From: Streptomyces griseus
Lineage (GTDB): Bacteria > Actinomycetota > Actinomycetes > Streptomycetales > Streptomycetaceae
Reading direction: 5' to 3'
Length of the DNA stretch: 64,000 bases
Assembly (NCBI RefSeq): GCF_900460065.1
Contig: NZ_UAVD01000029.1
Span: 186,001-250,000 of the forward strand
The notes under the pieces were generated by a model. It did no database searches, was not told the DNA's origin, and was given only the letters and a program-made list of their open reading frames with translations. Made by a program: the position numbers and the translations under genes. Positions 17,449-24,454 of this stretch are shown piece by piece (within the stretch, counting starts at the first letter, position 1; each line of letters begins with the position of its first letter).

Positions 17449-17483
17449 GAGATATCTCAGCAGTGAACAATCTCAATCGTTGA
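17449..17483 (-). promoter_or_regulatory. Candidate MarR operator upstream of the MMPL gene
   Basis: GAGATATCTC (17449-17458, perfect palindrome) and TCAA-TCG-TTGA (17473-17483) lie in an unusually AT-rich stretch 17-51 bp before the MMPL start. MarR proteins bind such short palindromes. Confidence 0.5.
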
Positions 17484-17615
17484 AATACATTACGGGACGG
17501 CTCGCGCGGACAGCCGCGGGGGGTGGCTTCGACGGCCGCCGGCCCTTCTCGCGGGGACGACCGCCCTGCCACGAGGTCGATCGCCTCCATGGACGCACCC
17601 GACCCGGCGGGGGCC

Positions 17616-18116
17616 TCAGCGACGCGCCGTGGGAACCTCGCCCAGCTCCTCGTTCATGGCGGAGAGGAAGCGCAGGACGGTCGCCAGCTCCGTCTCGCTG
17701 AAGCGCGCCCGGGCCCGTGCCGTGGCCTCGGCGAGCGGCATGAAGTAGTCGCGGGCGGCCGTCCGGGCGCTCGCCTCGTAGTACACGTGCACCACCCGGC
17801 GGTCGGTGCTCTCCCGGGCCCGCCGGACATGACCGGCCCGCTCCAGCCGGTCCAGACAGGCGGTCACCGCGCCGGAGGTGAGACCCAGGTGCTCGCGCAG
17901 CGCCCCCGGAGTGAGGGGAGTGGGGGCGTCCAGGATGGCCGCCAGTGCGCTCACGTCCGTGGGATGAAGCTGCTGGCTCGCCGCGAAGCCGTGGGTCATC
18001 CGGTTGATCTCGCCGTTCATCCGGCGGAGCTCCACCGCGAACGCCTGGAGGTCCGCGAGCGGCGCCCCGGGTTCCGGGGCGCCGCTGCGGGTCGGTCGGT
18101 CGTCGGCGCTGGTCAC
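17616..18116 (-). CDS. MarR family transcriptional regulator
   Basis: A 166-residue regulator with the MarR winged helix (about 55-120; LTPGALREHLGLTSGAVTAC is the recognition region, RRVVHVYYEASARTAARDYF the wing). It sits 183 bp upstream of the MMPL pump on the same strand, the usual arrangement for a drug-responsive repressor and its exporter. GTG at 18116 is taken as the start (the frame opens VTSADDRPTR). Confidence 0.88.
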   Translation of the reverse strand: MTSADDRPTRSGAPEPGAPLADLQAFAVELRRMNGEINRMTHGFAASQQLHPTDVSALAAILDAPTPLTPGALREHLGLTSGAVTACLDRLERAGHVRRARESTDRRVVHVYYEASARTAARDYFMPLAEATARARARFSETELATVLRFLSAMNEELGEVPTARR

Positions 18117-18162
18117 GCTCTCAGCGTATAGAACGGACGCGCGGGGACCGTGTCCGGACCGC

Positions 18163-18204
18163 CGCGCCGGGCCCGGACCCCGCGCGGGGTCCGGGCCCGG
18201 CGCG
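18163..18204 (-). terminator. 19-bp stem hairpin after the fasciclin gene
   Basis: Bases 18163-18181 pair perfectly with 18186-18204 around a GCGC loop, 30 bp past the stop of the leftward fasciclin gene. Confidence 0.75.
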
Positions 18205-18234
18205 ACGGTCTCGACCGTGACCGCGGGACGGCCA

Positions 18235-18813
18235 CTACGACGGCGGCATGAGCACGGTGTCGACCAGGTTCACCGTGGCGTTGGCCGTCGGCACATTGCC
18301 GCAGACGATCTTCGAGGAGTCGTTCACCGTGAACTCGGTGCCCGAACCCTTCGTCGTCAGGTCGCTGCCCTCCAGCGTCTTGAAGGTGCCGTTCTCCATC
18401 TGCTGGGTCGTGACCTTCTCGCCCACCACGTGGTACGTCAGCACCTTGGTGAGCTCGGCCTTGTTGTTGAGGAGTGCCTCCAGGTCGGCCTTCGGGAGCT
18501 TCTCGAAGGCGGCGTTGGTCGGCGCGAACACCGTGATGTCCTTCGCGTTGTTGAGCGTGTCCACCAGACCCGCTTTCTTCACCGCGCTGACGAGGGTGGA
18601 GAGTTCGGGGTTGTTGGACGCGGCGGTGGCGACCGGGTCCTTCGCCATGCCCTCCAGGCTGCCCGCGCCCTCCTTCGGTACGGAGGAGCAGGCGGGGCCG
18701 TACGGCTCGGCAGGCGCCTCGGCCTGGGCCTGCGGAGCGAAGAACGCCAGAGAGGCGGGAAAGGCCAGTGCCGCGGCGGCCGCCACGGTGCGCTGCAGAC
18801 GGGTGGTCGTCAT
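18235..18813 (-). CDS. Secreted fasciclin (FAS1) domain protein
   Basis: A 192-residue protein with a Sec signal peptide (RLQRTVAAAAALAFPASLAF, cleavage likely after AQA near residue 31) and one FAS1 domain (about 55-190). The FAS1 motifs are visible as TVFAPTNAAFEKLP (H1) and LTYHVVGEKVT, ending VNLVDTVLMPP (H2). FAS1 domains mediate adhesion or surface interaction. No lipobox or LPXTG is seen, so it is released or loosely surface-bound. It is monocistronic with its own terminator. Confidence 0.92.
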   Translation of the reverse strand: MTTTRLQRTVAAAAALAFPASLAFFAPQAQAEAPAEPYGPACSSVPKEGAGSLEGMAKDPVATAASNNPELSTLVSAVKKAGLVDTLNNAKDITVFAPTNAAFEKLPKADLEALLNNKAELTKVLTYHVVGEKVTTQQMENGTFKTLEGSDLTTKGSGTEFTVNDSSKIVCGNVPTANATVNLVDTVLMPPS

Positions 18814-18969
18814 GATGTTTCTCCTCCGGCGTGCGGGGGGTGGGACTTCTCCTTGCCTCCCACGCTGACGCGTCTTCGTCCGAACCGCTCGCCGCGTCGT
18901 TTCTGCGTCGAAAACGACCCTCGGGCACGCTCATGACATTGATCGGCCGGACCGGGGCAACCGGGATGC

Positions 18970-19812
18970 ATGAATACCCGATCGGTAACAGCGCAGGGAC
19001 GCGGCCAGGCGAGACGAGCCGCGAACAGCACAGCGATGGAGGCGGGAGCCCGCGCGGGCTTCGTGGCCCGTGGGGTGATCTACGTTCTGGTGGGCGCCCT
19101 GGCCCTGCAGATCGCCCTGTCCGGAGGCGGCGGCAAACAGGCCGACCGGGGCGGCGCGATCGGTGAGATAGCCGAGAAGCCCTTCGGGAAGATCCTGCTG
19201 TGGGTGCTGGGCATCGCCCTGGTGGGGATGGCGCTCTGGCGCCTCTCCGAGGCCGTGTTCGGCTCCGTCGGCCCCGACGGCCGCAAGCCCACCAAGCGGG
19301 CCATGGCGGCGGGCCGTGCCGTCTTCTACGGGTTCGTCGCCTACTCGGTGCTCTCCTTCGCCGCCGGTGACTCGGGCAGCGGGGGCGGATCGTCGGACCA
19401 GCAGTCCAAGGACATCACCGCCAAGGCGCTCGCCTGGCCCGGAGGCCAGTGGATCGTCGGGATCGCGGGCGTGGGCGTGGCCTGTGCCGGTCTGTGGATC
19501 GCGGGCCGGGCGCTCCTGCGGAAGTACCACAAGCACCTGAAGCTGTCCGAGATGTCCAAGCGGGTCCGCCAGGCGGTCGACTTCACCGGAGTCTTCGGCG
19601 GTACGGCGCGCGGCATCGTGTTCGCCACGGCCGGCGGGTTCGCGGTCGCCGCCGCGGTCAAGCACCAGCCTGACCAGTCCAAGGGCATGGACGACACCCT
19701 GCGCTCGTTCACCGACACCCCCGTCGGCCCGTGGCTCCTGGTGGTCATCGCCGTCGGGCTGATCGCCTTCGGCGTCTTCTCCTGGTTCAACGGCCGCTAC
19801 CGCAAGGTCTGA
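18970..19812 (+). CDS. DUF1206 domain-containing membrane protein
   Basis: A 280-residue membrane protein built of three similar two-helix units, each opening with a GxxARGVIYxxxG-like motif (ARAGFVARGVIYVLVGALAL, then KRAMAAGRAVFYGFVAYSVL, then TARGIVFATAGGFA), the DUF1206 repeat. The function is unknown; the family is widespread in actinomycetes. ATG at 18970 gives a Ser/Arg-rich N-terminus without a strong ribosome site, so a later start is possible. It converges on the DUF4383 gene with a 16-bp overlap. Confidence 0.85.
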   Translation: MNTRSVTAQGRGQARRAANSTAMEAGARAGFVARGVIYVLVGALALQIALSGGGGKQADRGGAIGEIAEKPFGKILLWVLGIALVGMALWRLSEAVFGSVGPDGRKPTKRAMAAGRAVFYGFVAYSVLSFAAGDSGSGGGSSDQQSKDITAKALAWPGGQWIVGIAGVGVACAGLWIAGRALLRKYHKHLKLSEMSKRVRQAVDFTGVFGGTARGIVFATAGGFAVAAAVKHQPDQSKGMDDTLRSFTDTPVGPWLLVVIAVGLIAFGVFSWFNGRYRKV

Positions 19813-20342
19813 GCCCCGCTCCGCCCGAGCTGTCCGCCCGCCGCCGCGCTCCTGCGGGCGGCGGCGGCCTCACGGTCCGCCTGTTCCGGGTGGCGGCGGC
19901 GCCAGTACGGATTGTCGTGCGGCAGCCCGCCCGTCACCCGCCCGTACATGCCGAACGTCAGGATCAGCAGCCCCATCACGAAGCTGAAGACGACGTTCGG
20001 CATCCCGAAGTCCAGGATGTTCGCGGGCCGGTCCAGGATGAAGAGGTGGCCGAAGCCGCTCAGCAGGAACAGCGTCCCGATCGTCATGTTCAGCGTGGAC
20101 GCGACGTTCCCGCCCACCGCGGCGCCGGCGATGAGCAGCCCGCCGACGACCACCGAGATCAGGCTCAGCAGCCCGTTGGACGACAGCCCGGCGATGTGAT
20201 CGCCGCTGGTGTCGAAGAAGGCCAGCTGACTCGTGAAGCCGAGGATGCCGAAGGCCACCAGGATGGCGCCGCAGAGGCCCGCGCCGATCCGGTACACCTT
20301 CGCCAGCCGGTGATCGACGGGGAGTTCGTCGCTCAGTTTCAT
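19797..20342 (-). CDS. DUF4383 domain-containing membrane protein
   Basis: A 181-residue protein with four hydrophobic helices and the family motif of a small membrane sensor-like fold (LAKVYRIGAGLCGAILVAFG, later GFGHLFILDRPANILDFG and a cytosolic tail). The function is unknown. The start ATG at 20342 is preceded by AGGAGACGGCC. It is divergent from the MerR-cobalamin regulator, whose 11-bp repeats lie 115-130 bp upstream of this gene, so it may be that regulator's target. Confidence 0.85.
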   Translation of the reverse strand: MKLSDELPVDHRLAKVYRIGAGLCGAILVAFGILGFTSQLAFFDTSGDHIAGLSSNGLLSLISVVVGGLLIAGAAVGGNVASTLNMTIGTLFLLSGFGHLFILDRPANILDFGMPNVVFSFVMGLLILTFGMYGRVTGGLPHDNPYWRRRHPEQADREAAAARRSAAAGGQLGRSGAQTLR

Positions 20343-20455
20343 GGCCGTCTCCTGTCCGTCCTGCCGAGGGTCGGGGCGGGATGATGCGGTGCGTGGGGGC
20401 GCCCCGCAGGACCCCCGTGACCCCAGCCAACCGTGCGGCGGCGGCCCCGGCAACA

Positions 20456-20477
20456 TGCATCGTTTTTGCATCGTATG
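20456..20477 (+). promoter_or_regulatory. Two 11-bp direct repeats (TGCATCG) before the MerR-B12 gene
   Basis: TGCATCG occurs at 20456-20462 and 20467-20473, exactly 11 bp (one helical turn) apart, in the shared promoter region of the DUF4383 and MerR genes. Cobalamin-dependent MerR photoreceptors of the CarH type bind 11-bp direct repeats, so this fits an autoregulatory site. Confidence 0.55.
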
Positions 20478-20486
20478 GTGGGATTC

Positions 20487-21512
20487 ATGGACCCCGTGAT
20501 GGATCCCGTGATGGATCCCGTGGCGGACTCGGCGACGGGCCCGGCGGGCCCGTCGGGCGCCGGTGGCCGGCCCCCGCGAGCGCAGGCCGACGGAGGGCTC
20601 ACGACCGGTGCGGTGGCCCGGCTTCTCGGGGTCGCGCCGACGACGCTGCGCTCGTGGGACCGCCGCTACGGCATCGGGCCGGCCGCGCGGGAGGACGGCC
20701 GGCACCGTCGCTGGACCGGGGCCGACATCGAGGCCCTGCGGAACATGTGCCGCCTGACGAGCGCGGGCCTGCCGCCGGCCGAGGCCGCTCGCGCGGTCCT
20801 GGCCGGTGCGCCCCGGGCCACGGCTGTGACGCGGCGCGGGCAGGCCTCCCGGGCCCCGGGGGCGCTTCCGCTCGGCGGCACCCGTCGCGAGTGCCGGGGA
20901 CTGGCCCGGGCGGCGCTCCGGCTGGACGCGCCGGCCATGGAGGAACTGCTCGCCGAGGCCCTCGACCGCTACGGGCTGCCGGCCGCCTGGGACGAGGTGA
21001 TGGTGCCGGCGCTGCACGCGGTGGGCCGCAAGTGGGAGACCTCGGGGGAGCGGTACATCGAGGTCGAGCACCTGCTGTCCTGGCACGTCTCCGGCGCGCT
21101 GCGCGGTGTCCGGGCCGCCGGTCCCCCCGCCACCGGCGTGGGCCTCGCCCTGCTCGCCTGCGCACCCGGTGAGACCCACACGCTGGCCCTGGAGGCACTC
21201 GCCGCCACGCTCACCCGGCGCCGCGTGCCGGTCCGGATGTTCGGCGCCGCGCTGCCCGTCGCGGCGCTGGAGGAGGCGGTCCGGCGCACCGGGCCCGACG
21301 CGGTGGTGCTCTGGGCGCAGTCCCACGGCACGGCGAGCGGTTCGCTGGCCGCCCGGGTGGGCGCGATCGAGTGGGGCGTACGGGGTGCGCGCAGGCGGCC
21401 CGCCGTCTTCACCGCCGGACCCGGCTGGGCCGGGCGGCAGCCGCCGGGAACCCGGCATCCGACCGGGCTCGCCGACGCGGTGGACGCCCTGGCCGCACTC
21501 GGTGCGCGGTGA
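20487..21512 (+). CDS. MerR family regulator with C-terminal cobalamin-binding-like domain (LitR/CarH-like)
   Basis: A 341-residue protein. A MerR winged helix lies at about residues 38-105 (TGAVARLLGVAPTTLRSWD, RRYGIGP), followed by a four-helix B12 cap (about 135-215) and a Rossmann-like B12 fold containing GETHTLAL. In CarH-type light sensors the cap carries W-x9-E-H; here the spacing is one longer (WETSGERYIEVEH), and ETH stands where the axial-ligand His region is expected. Light or B12 sensing is therefore likely but not assured. The start at 20487 is preferred over an ATG at 20475 because GGTGGGA precedes it. The N-terminus carries an MDPV triplet repeat. Confidence 0.8.
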   Translation: MDPVMDPVMDPVADSATGPAGPSGAGGRPPRAQADGGLTTGAVARLLGVAPTTLRSWDRRYGIGPAAREDGRHRRWTGADIEALRNMCRLTSAGLPPAEAARAVLAGAPRATAVTRRGQASRAPGALPLGGTRRECRGLARAALRLDAPAMEELLAEALDRYGLPAAWDEVMVPALHAVGRKWETSGERYIEVEHLLSWHVSGALRGVRAAGPPATGVGLALLACAPGETHTLALEALAATLTRRRVPVRMFGAALPVAALEEAVRRTGPDAVVLWAQSHGTASGSLAARVGAIEWGVRGARRRPAVFTAGPGWAGRQPPGTRHPTGLADAVDALAALGAR

Positions 21513-21597
21513 CCACGGGCCGCGGCCCCATCCACCGCGTCCAACGCCCTCACCGCGTCCGCTGCACCGCCGCCGTCATCACCGCGCCCACCGCCCC

Positions 21598-22812
21598 TCA
21601 CCCCTGTCGCAGCCAGTCCGACAGCCCCGTCAGGAGGCGCTCCACGTCGTCCGTGTCGTTGTACGCGCAGAGCCCCACGCGCAGGCCGCCGCCGTCGCCG
21701 AGCCCCAGGTGGCGGGAGGCCTCCAGGGCGTAGAAGGAGCCGGCGGGCGCGTGCACCCCGGAGCGGGCGAGGAAGCGATAGGCGTCCGCCGCGTCCCGTC
21801 CGTCGAAGGTGAGCAGCAGCGTGGGGGTGCGTTCGGCGGCCCGGGAGTGGATCGTCGCCCCGCCCAGTTCGCCCACCGCCTTCTCGATGCTCTCCCGCAG
21901 CTCCCTCTCGTGGGCGTCGATCGCCGCGTAGGCCGACCGCAACCGCGCCCGACGCCCGCCCGTCGCGTCCGCACCGGCCCCCAGGCCCGCGAGGAAGTCC
22001 ACCGCGGCGCGGGTCCCCGCCATCGACTCGTAGGGAAGGGTGCCGAGTTCGAAGCGCTCCGGCACGGCGTCCGAGGAGGGCGCCAGCTTGTCCGGGCGCA
22101 GCGTGGCGAGCAGTTCGGGCCGGGCGGCGAGCACCCCGTGATGGGGCCCGAAGAACTTGTACGGGGAGCAGACGAAGAAGTCCGCCCCGAGCCGCTCCAC
22201 GTCCACCGCGTGGTGGGCCGTCAGATGGACCCCGTCCACGTACAGCAGCGCGCCGGCCCGGTGGACCAGTTCGGCGATGGCCGGGATGTCGGGCCGGGTG
22301 CCGATGAGGTTGGAGGCCCCGGTCACCGCGACCAGCCGGGTCCGCCCGGTGATCTGTGCGCCGACCGCCTCGGGGGGCAGCTCGCCGGTCGACGGATCGA
22401 AGTCGGCCCACCGCACCACCGCCCCGGCCCGCTCGGCCGCGTGCACCCACGGGCGGATGTTGGCATCGTGGTCCAGCCTGCTGACCACCACCTCGTCCCC
22501 CGGGTTCCAGTCCCGGGACAGCGTGCGCGAGAAGTCGTACGTGAGCTGGGTGGCGCTGCGGCCGAACACGATGCCGCCGGGGTCCGCGCCCAGCAGGTCC
22601 GCTATCGCCCGCCGGAACCCGCGGACGATCTCCTCCGCGTTCACCTCCCCGGGCAGCGCGCCGCCCCGGATCGACAGGGGCGCGCTCATCGCCTCGCCGA
22701 TCGCGGCGATGACGGGGGCCGGAGTCTGGGTGCCGCCCGGTCCGTCGAAATGCGCCGTACCGGACCGCAGGGCGGGGAACTGGGCGCGCACCGCGCCGAT
22801 GTCGTACGACAA
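21598..22812 (-). CDS. Cysteine-desulfurase-like PLP-dependent aminotransferase (class V)
   Basis: A 404-residue fold-type I PLP enzyme close to the cysteine-desulfurase-like group (TIGR01976). It shows HFDGPGGTQTP near the N-terminus, TGASNLIGTRPD, YVDGVHLTAHHAVD carrying the PLP-nitrogen Asp, and SPYKFFGPHHG with the Schiff-base Lys. The mobile Cys loop of true IscS/SufS enzymes is not apparent, so the substrate may differ. I infer TTG at 22812 as start because GAGGAG lies 6 nt before it and homologous sequence begins there. It is divergent from the PTM operon and probably unrelated to it. Confidence 0.85.
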   Translation of the reverse strand: MSYDIGAVRAQFPALRSGTAHFDGPGGTQTPAPVIAAIGEAMSAPLSIRGGALPGEVNAEEIVRGFRRAIADLLGADPGGIVFGRSATQLTYDFSRTLSRDWNPGDEVVVSRLDHDANIRPWVHAAERAGAVVRWADFDPSTGELPPEAVGAQITGRTRLVAVTGASNLIGTRPDIPAIAELVHRAGALLYVDGVHLTAHHAVDVERLGADFFVCSPYKFFGPHHGVLAARPELLATLRPDKLAPSSDAVPERFELGTLPYESMAGTRAAVDFLAGLGAGADATGGRRARLRSAYAAIDAHERELRESIEKAVGELGGATIHSRAAERTPTLLLTFDGRDAADAYRFLARSGVHAPAGSFYALEASRHLGLGDGGGLRVGLCAYNDTDDVERLLTGLSDWLRQG

Positions 22813-23426
22813 GGGGGGCTCCTCGATTCGTTCGCTGATGTGCTGCCGGACGGCACGGTGATCATCGCAGGGCGCTGTCCGCCCGTGGAAGGAGCGGGGG
22901 GACAGCGCCGGCGCGGGAGGTGAGGCACTCCCCGGCCCGGGAGGCGGGGCCGTCGGGCGGAGTCCGGCTTCGGGGGCGCTATTCCGGGAGCCGACATCCG
23001 CGCGGGCGCACCGCTCCCCACCGCGTTGTGCGCCCGAGCGTGAGGGCGTCTCCCGGCGCATCGGAATGCGCCGTCTCCCCATGCGAAGATGATCCTACGA
23101 AAGAATTGCTCGCACAAATGAACCCACCCCGGCTGTGCGATTCGCCTCCCATTCTGCACGTGGATAAATGCGCAGGGCGTTTTCTGTGAGTCGGCCGTGA
23201 TTAAAGTCGTGGGAACGGGAAATAGATGATCTGGGCTGATGAGGTCGGGGGCATCGGTTCACGCCACGGCCGCATTCCATCGAGGCCGGGTGTCCAGAAG
23301 TCGCCTGTGCGGGGCCGCGGTCGCCGCCCGGGGTTTCCTGTCGCTTCCAAGGGTATGTCCTGACCTGCCCTGACGTGATGCGGCGGTCTCTCTCTCCCCC
23401 TCATCGCCACTTGTGGAGGGTCACGG
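22813..23426. other. 614-bp intergenic region upstream of the PTM operon
   Basis: No open frame here looks coding. From about 23,080 to 23,420 the base composition drops well below the surroundings, as in Streptomyces promoter regions, so the operon promoter and leader should lie here. I could not choose a -10/-35 pair with confidence, and no regulator gene is present. Confidence 0.6.
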
Positions 23427-24368
23427 ATGGACGAGCGCGAGCACTCCGCCGATGGCGGAATATATTCGGCCGGGTCTTCGGTCGGCCGAAAGGGGCGGTC
23501 CGGTAATTCCCCTGGCCGGATTCTTCGTGTCACCGCCTACCCGGTTCTCCTCCTCGCGGTGCTATCCGTGGGAGTGGCCGCATTGCGGCTCCAGTGGGAT
23601 CCGGCGTGGGTCAGTTCACTTTTCCTGGTCGGGGTCATCGCCTATCTGGCCTTCCTGGAGAGGGTGATTCCCTATGACCGGAACTGGCACCCCGGAAAAG
23701 CCGAATGGCGCTGGTACGGCATCTACTTCCTGCTCACCATGGCCGGAAGTGGACTGGCGCAACTGCTGGTCGCGGTGACCGTCGGCCTGATCTCGCCGGC
23801 GGAACCGGCCCGCCCTCTCTGGATCGAGATCCCGGGCGCACTCCTCACCGGATCCCTCGTCAGCTACGCGGTCCACCGGCTGGGCCACCGGAACGCCCTG
23901 CTCTGGCGCCTGCACGGGGTGCATCACGTGCCCGAGAAGGTCAACGTCGCCAACAACGGCGTCAACCACGTGCTGGACATCGTCCTGGCGCAGAGCCTCG
24001 TCCAGCTGACCCTGGCCTTGGTGGGATTCTCCCGCCCCGCGGTGCTGGTGGTCGGACTCTTCGTCGCCGCCCAGGGCTACTTCGTCCACGCCAACATCGA
24101 TGTCCGCATCGGGCGGCTCAACCATCTGCTGGCCAGTCCCGAGCAGCACCGGCTGCACCACAGCACCGATCTGTCCGAAGCCGGCCACTACGGCTCCGAC
24201 CTGTCGTGCTGGGACCACTTCTTCGGCAGCTTCACCTGGTATCCCGGCCGGGAGCCCACCGCCGTCGGCCTGCACGACCCCGCCTCCTTCCCTGGCACGG
24301 GCGAGATCCTCGCCGGTCTCGCCCACCCCTGGCGACGCCGACCGGCGCCGGGCCCCGCGCCGGAGTGA
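23427..24368 (+). CDS. ftdA: Sterol desaturase/fatty acid hydroxylase family protein, PTM hydroxylase
   Basis: A 313-residue membrane di-iron hydroxylase with four or five hydrophobic helices. The histidine boxes are visible as HRLGH, HGVHH and HRLHH (HX3H, HX2HH, HX2HH), plus a conserved NHVLD and HANID. In PTM clusters the homologous enzyme hydroxylates the ornithine-derived carbon (C3) of the macrolactam. The ATG at 23427 is preceded by GGAGGGTCACGG. It is the first gene of the operon and precedes the PKS-NRPS by 86 bp. The first 30 residues are polar and variable. The assignment rests on family plus exact gene order. Confidence 0.92.
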   Translation: MDEREHSADGGIYSAGSSVGRKGRSGNSPGRILRVTAYPVLLLAVLSVGVAALRLQWDPAWVSSLFLVGVIAYLAFLERVIPYDRNWHPGKAEWRWYGIYFLLTMAGSGLAQLLVAVTVGLISPAEPARPLWIEIPGALLTGSLVSYAVHRLGHRNALLWRLHGVHHVPEKVNVANNGVNHVLDIVLAQSLVQLTLALVGFSRPAVLVVGLFVAAQGYFVHANIDVRIGRLNHLLASPEQHRLHHSTDLSEAGHYGSDLSCWDHFFGSFTWYPGREPTAVGLHDPASFPGTGEILAGLAHPWRRRPAPGPAPE

Positions 24369-24400
24369 GCACCCCCTCCGGAGCTCCGTCACGGCCCCCT

Positions 24401-24445
24401 CCAGCACGACCTGCTGCACCACGGCTTGCTCCACCACGACTTGAG
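24401..24445 (+). repeat. Three imperfect 15-bp tandem repeats before ftdB
   Basis: Units at 24401-24415, 24416-24430 and 24431-24445 share the core CACSACNNCTTGCT and end on the ribosome-binding site of ftdB (GAGGAG, 24443-24448). Possibly slippage-prone or part of the translation-initiation structure. Confidence 0.55.
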
Positions 24446-24454
24446 GAGTTCGGC

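Noticed and set aside
20487..20522. MDPV codon repeat as a regulatory repeat
   Set aside because: Three 12-bp units encoding the N-terminus of the MerR protein; more likely simple codon slippage than an operator.
23513..23522. TGGCCGGATT, a match to the AdpA box TGGCSNGWWY
   Set aside because: It lies inside the ftdA coding sequence, and one match to a degenerate 10-mer is expected often by chance.
22920..23533. Several frames of 80-110 codons in the gap before ftdA
   Set aside because: Mixed codon usage, no recognised motif and no good ribosome site; the region reads as promoter DNA.
23705..24454. Extended N-terminus for the PKS-NRPS
   Set aside because: The frame is open upstream but overlaps ftdA and reads Arg/Pro-rich; GAGGAG and the KS start support ATG at 24455.
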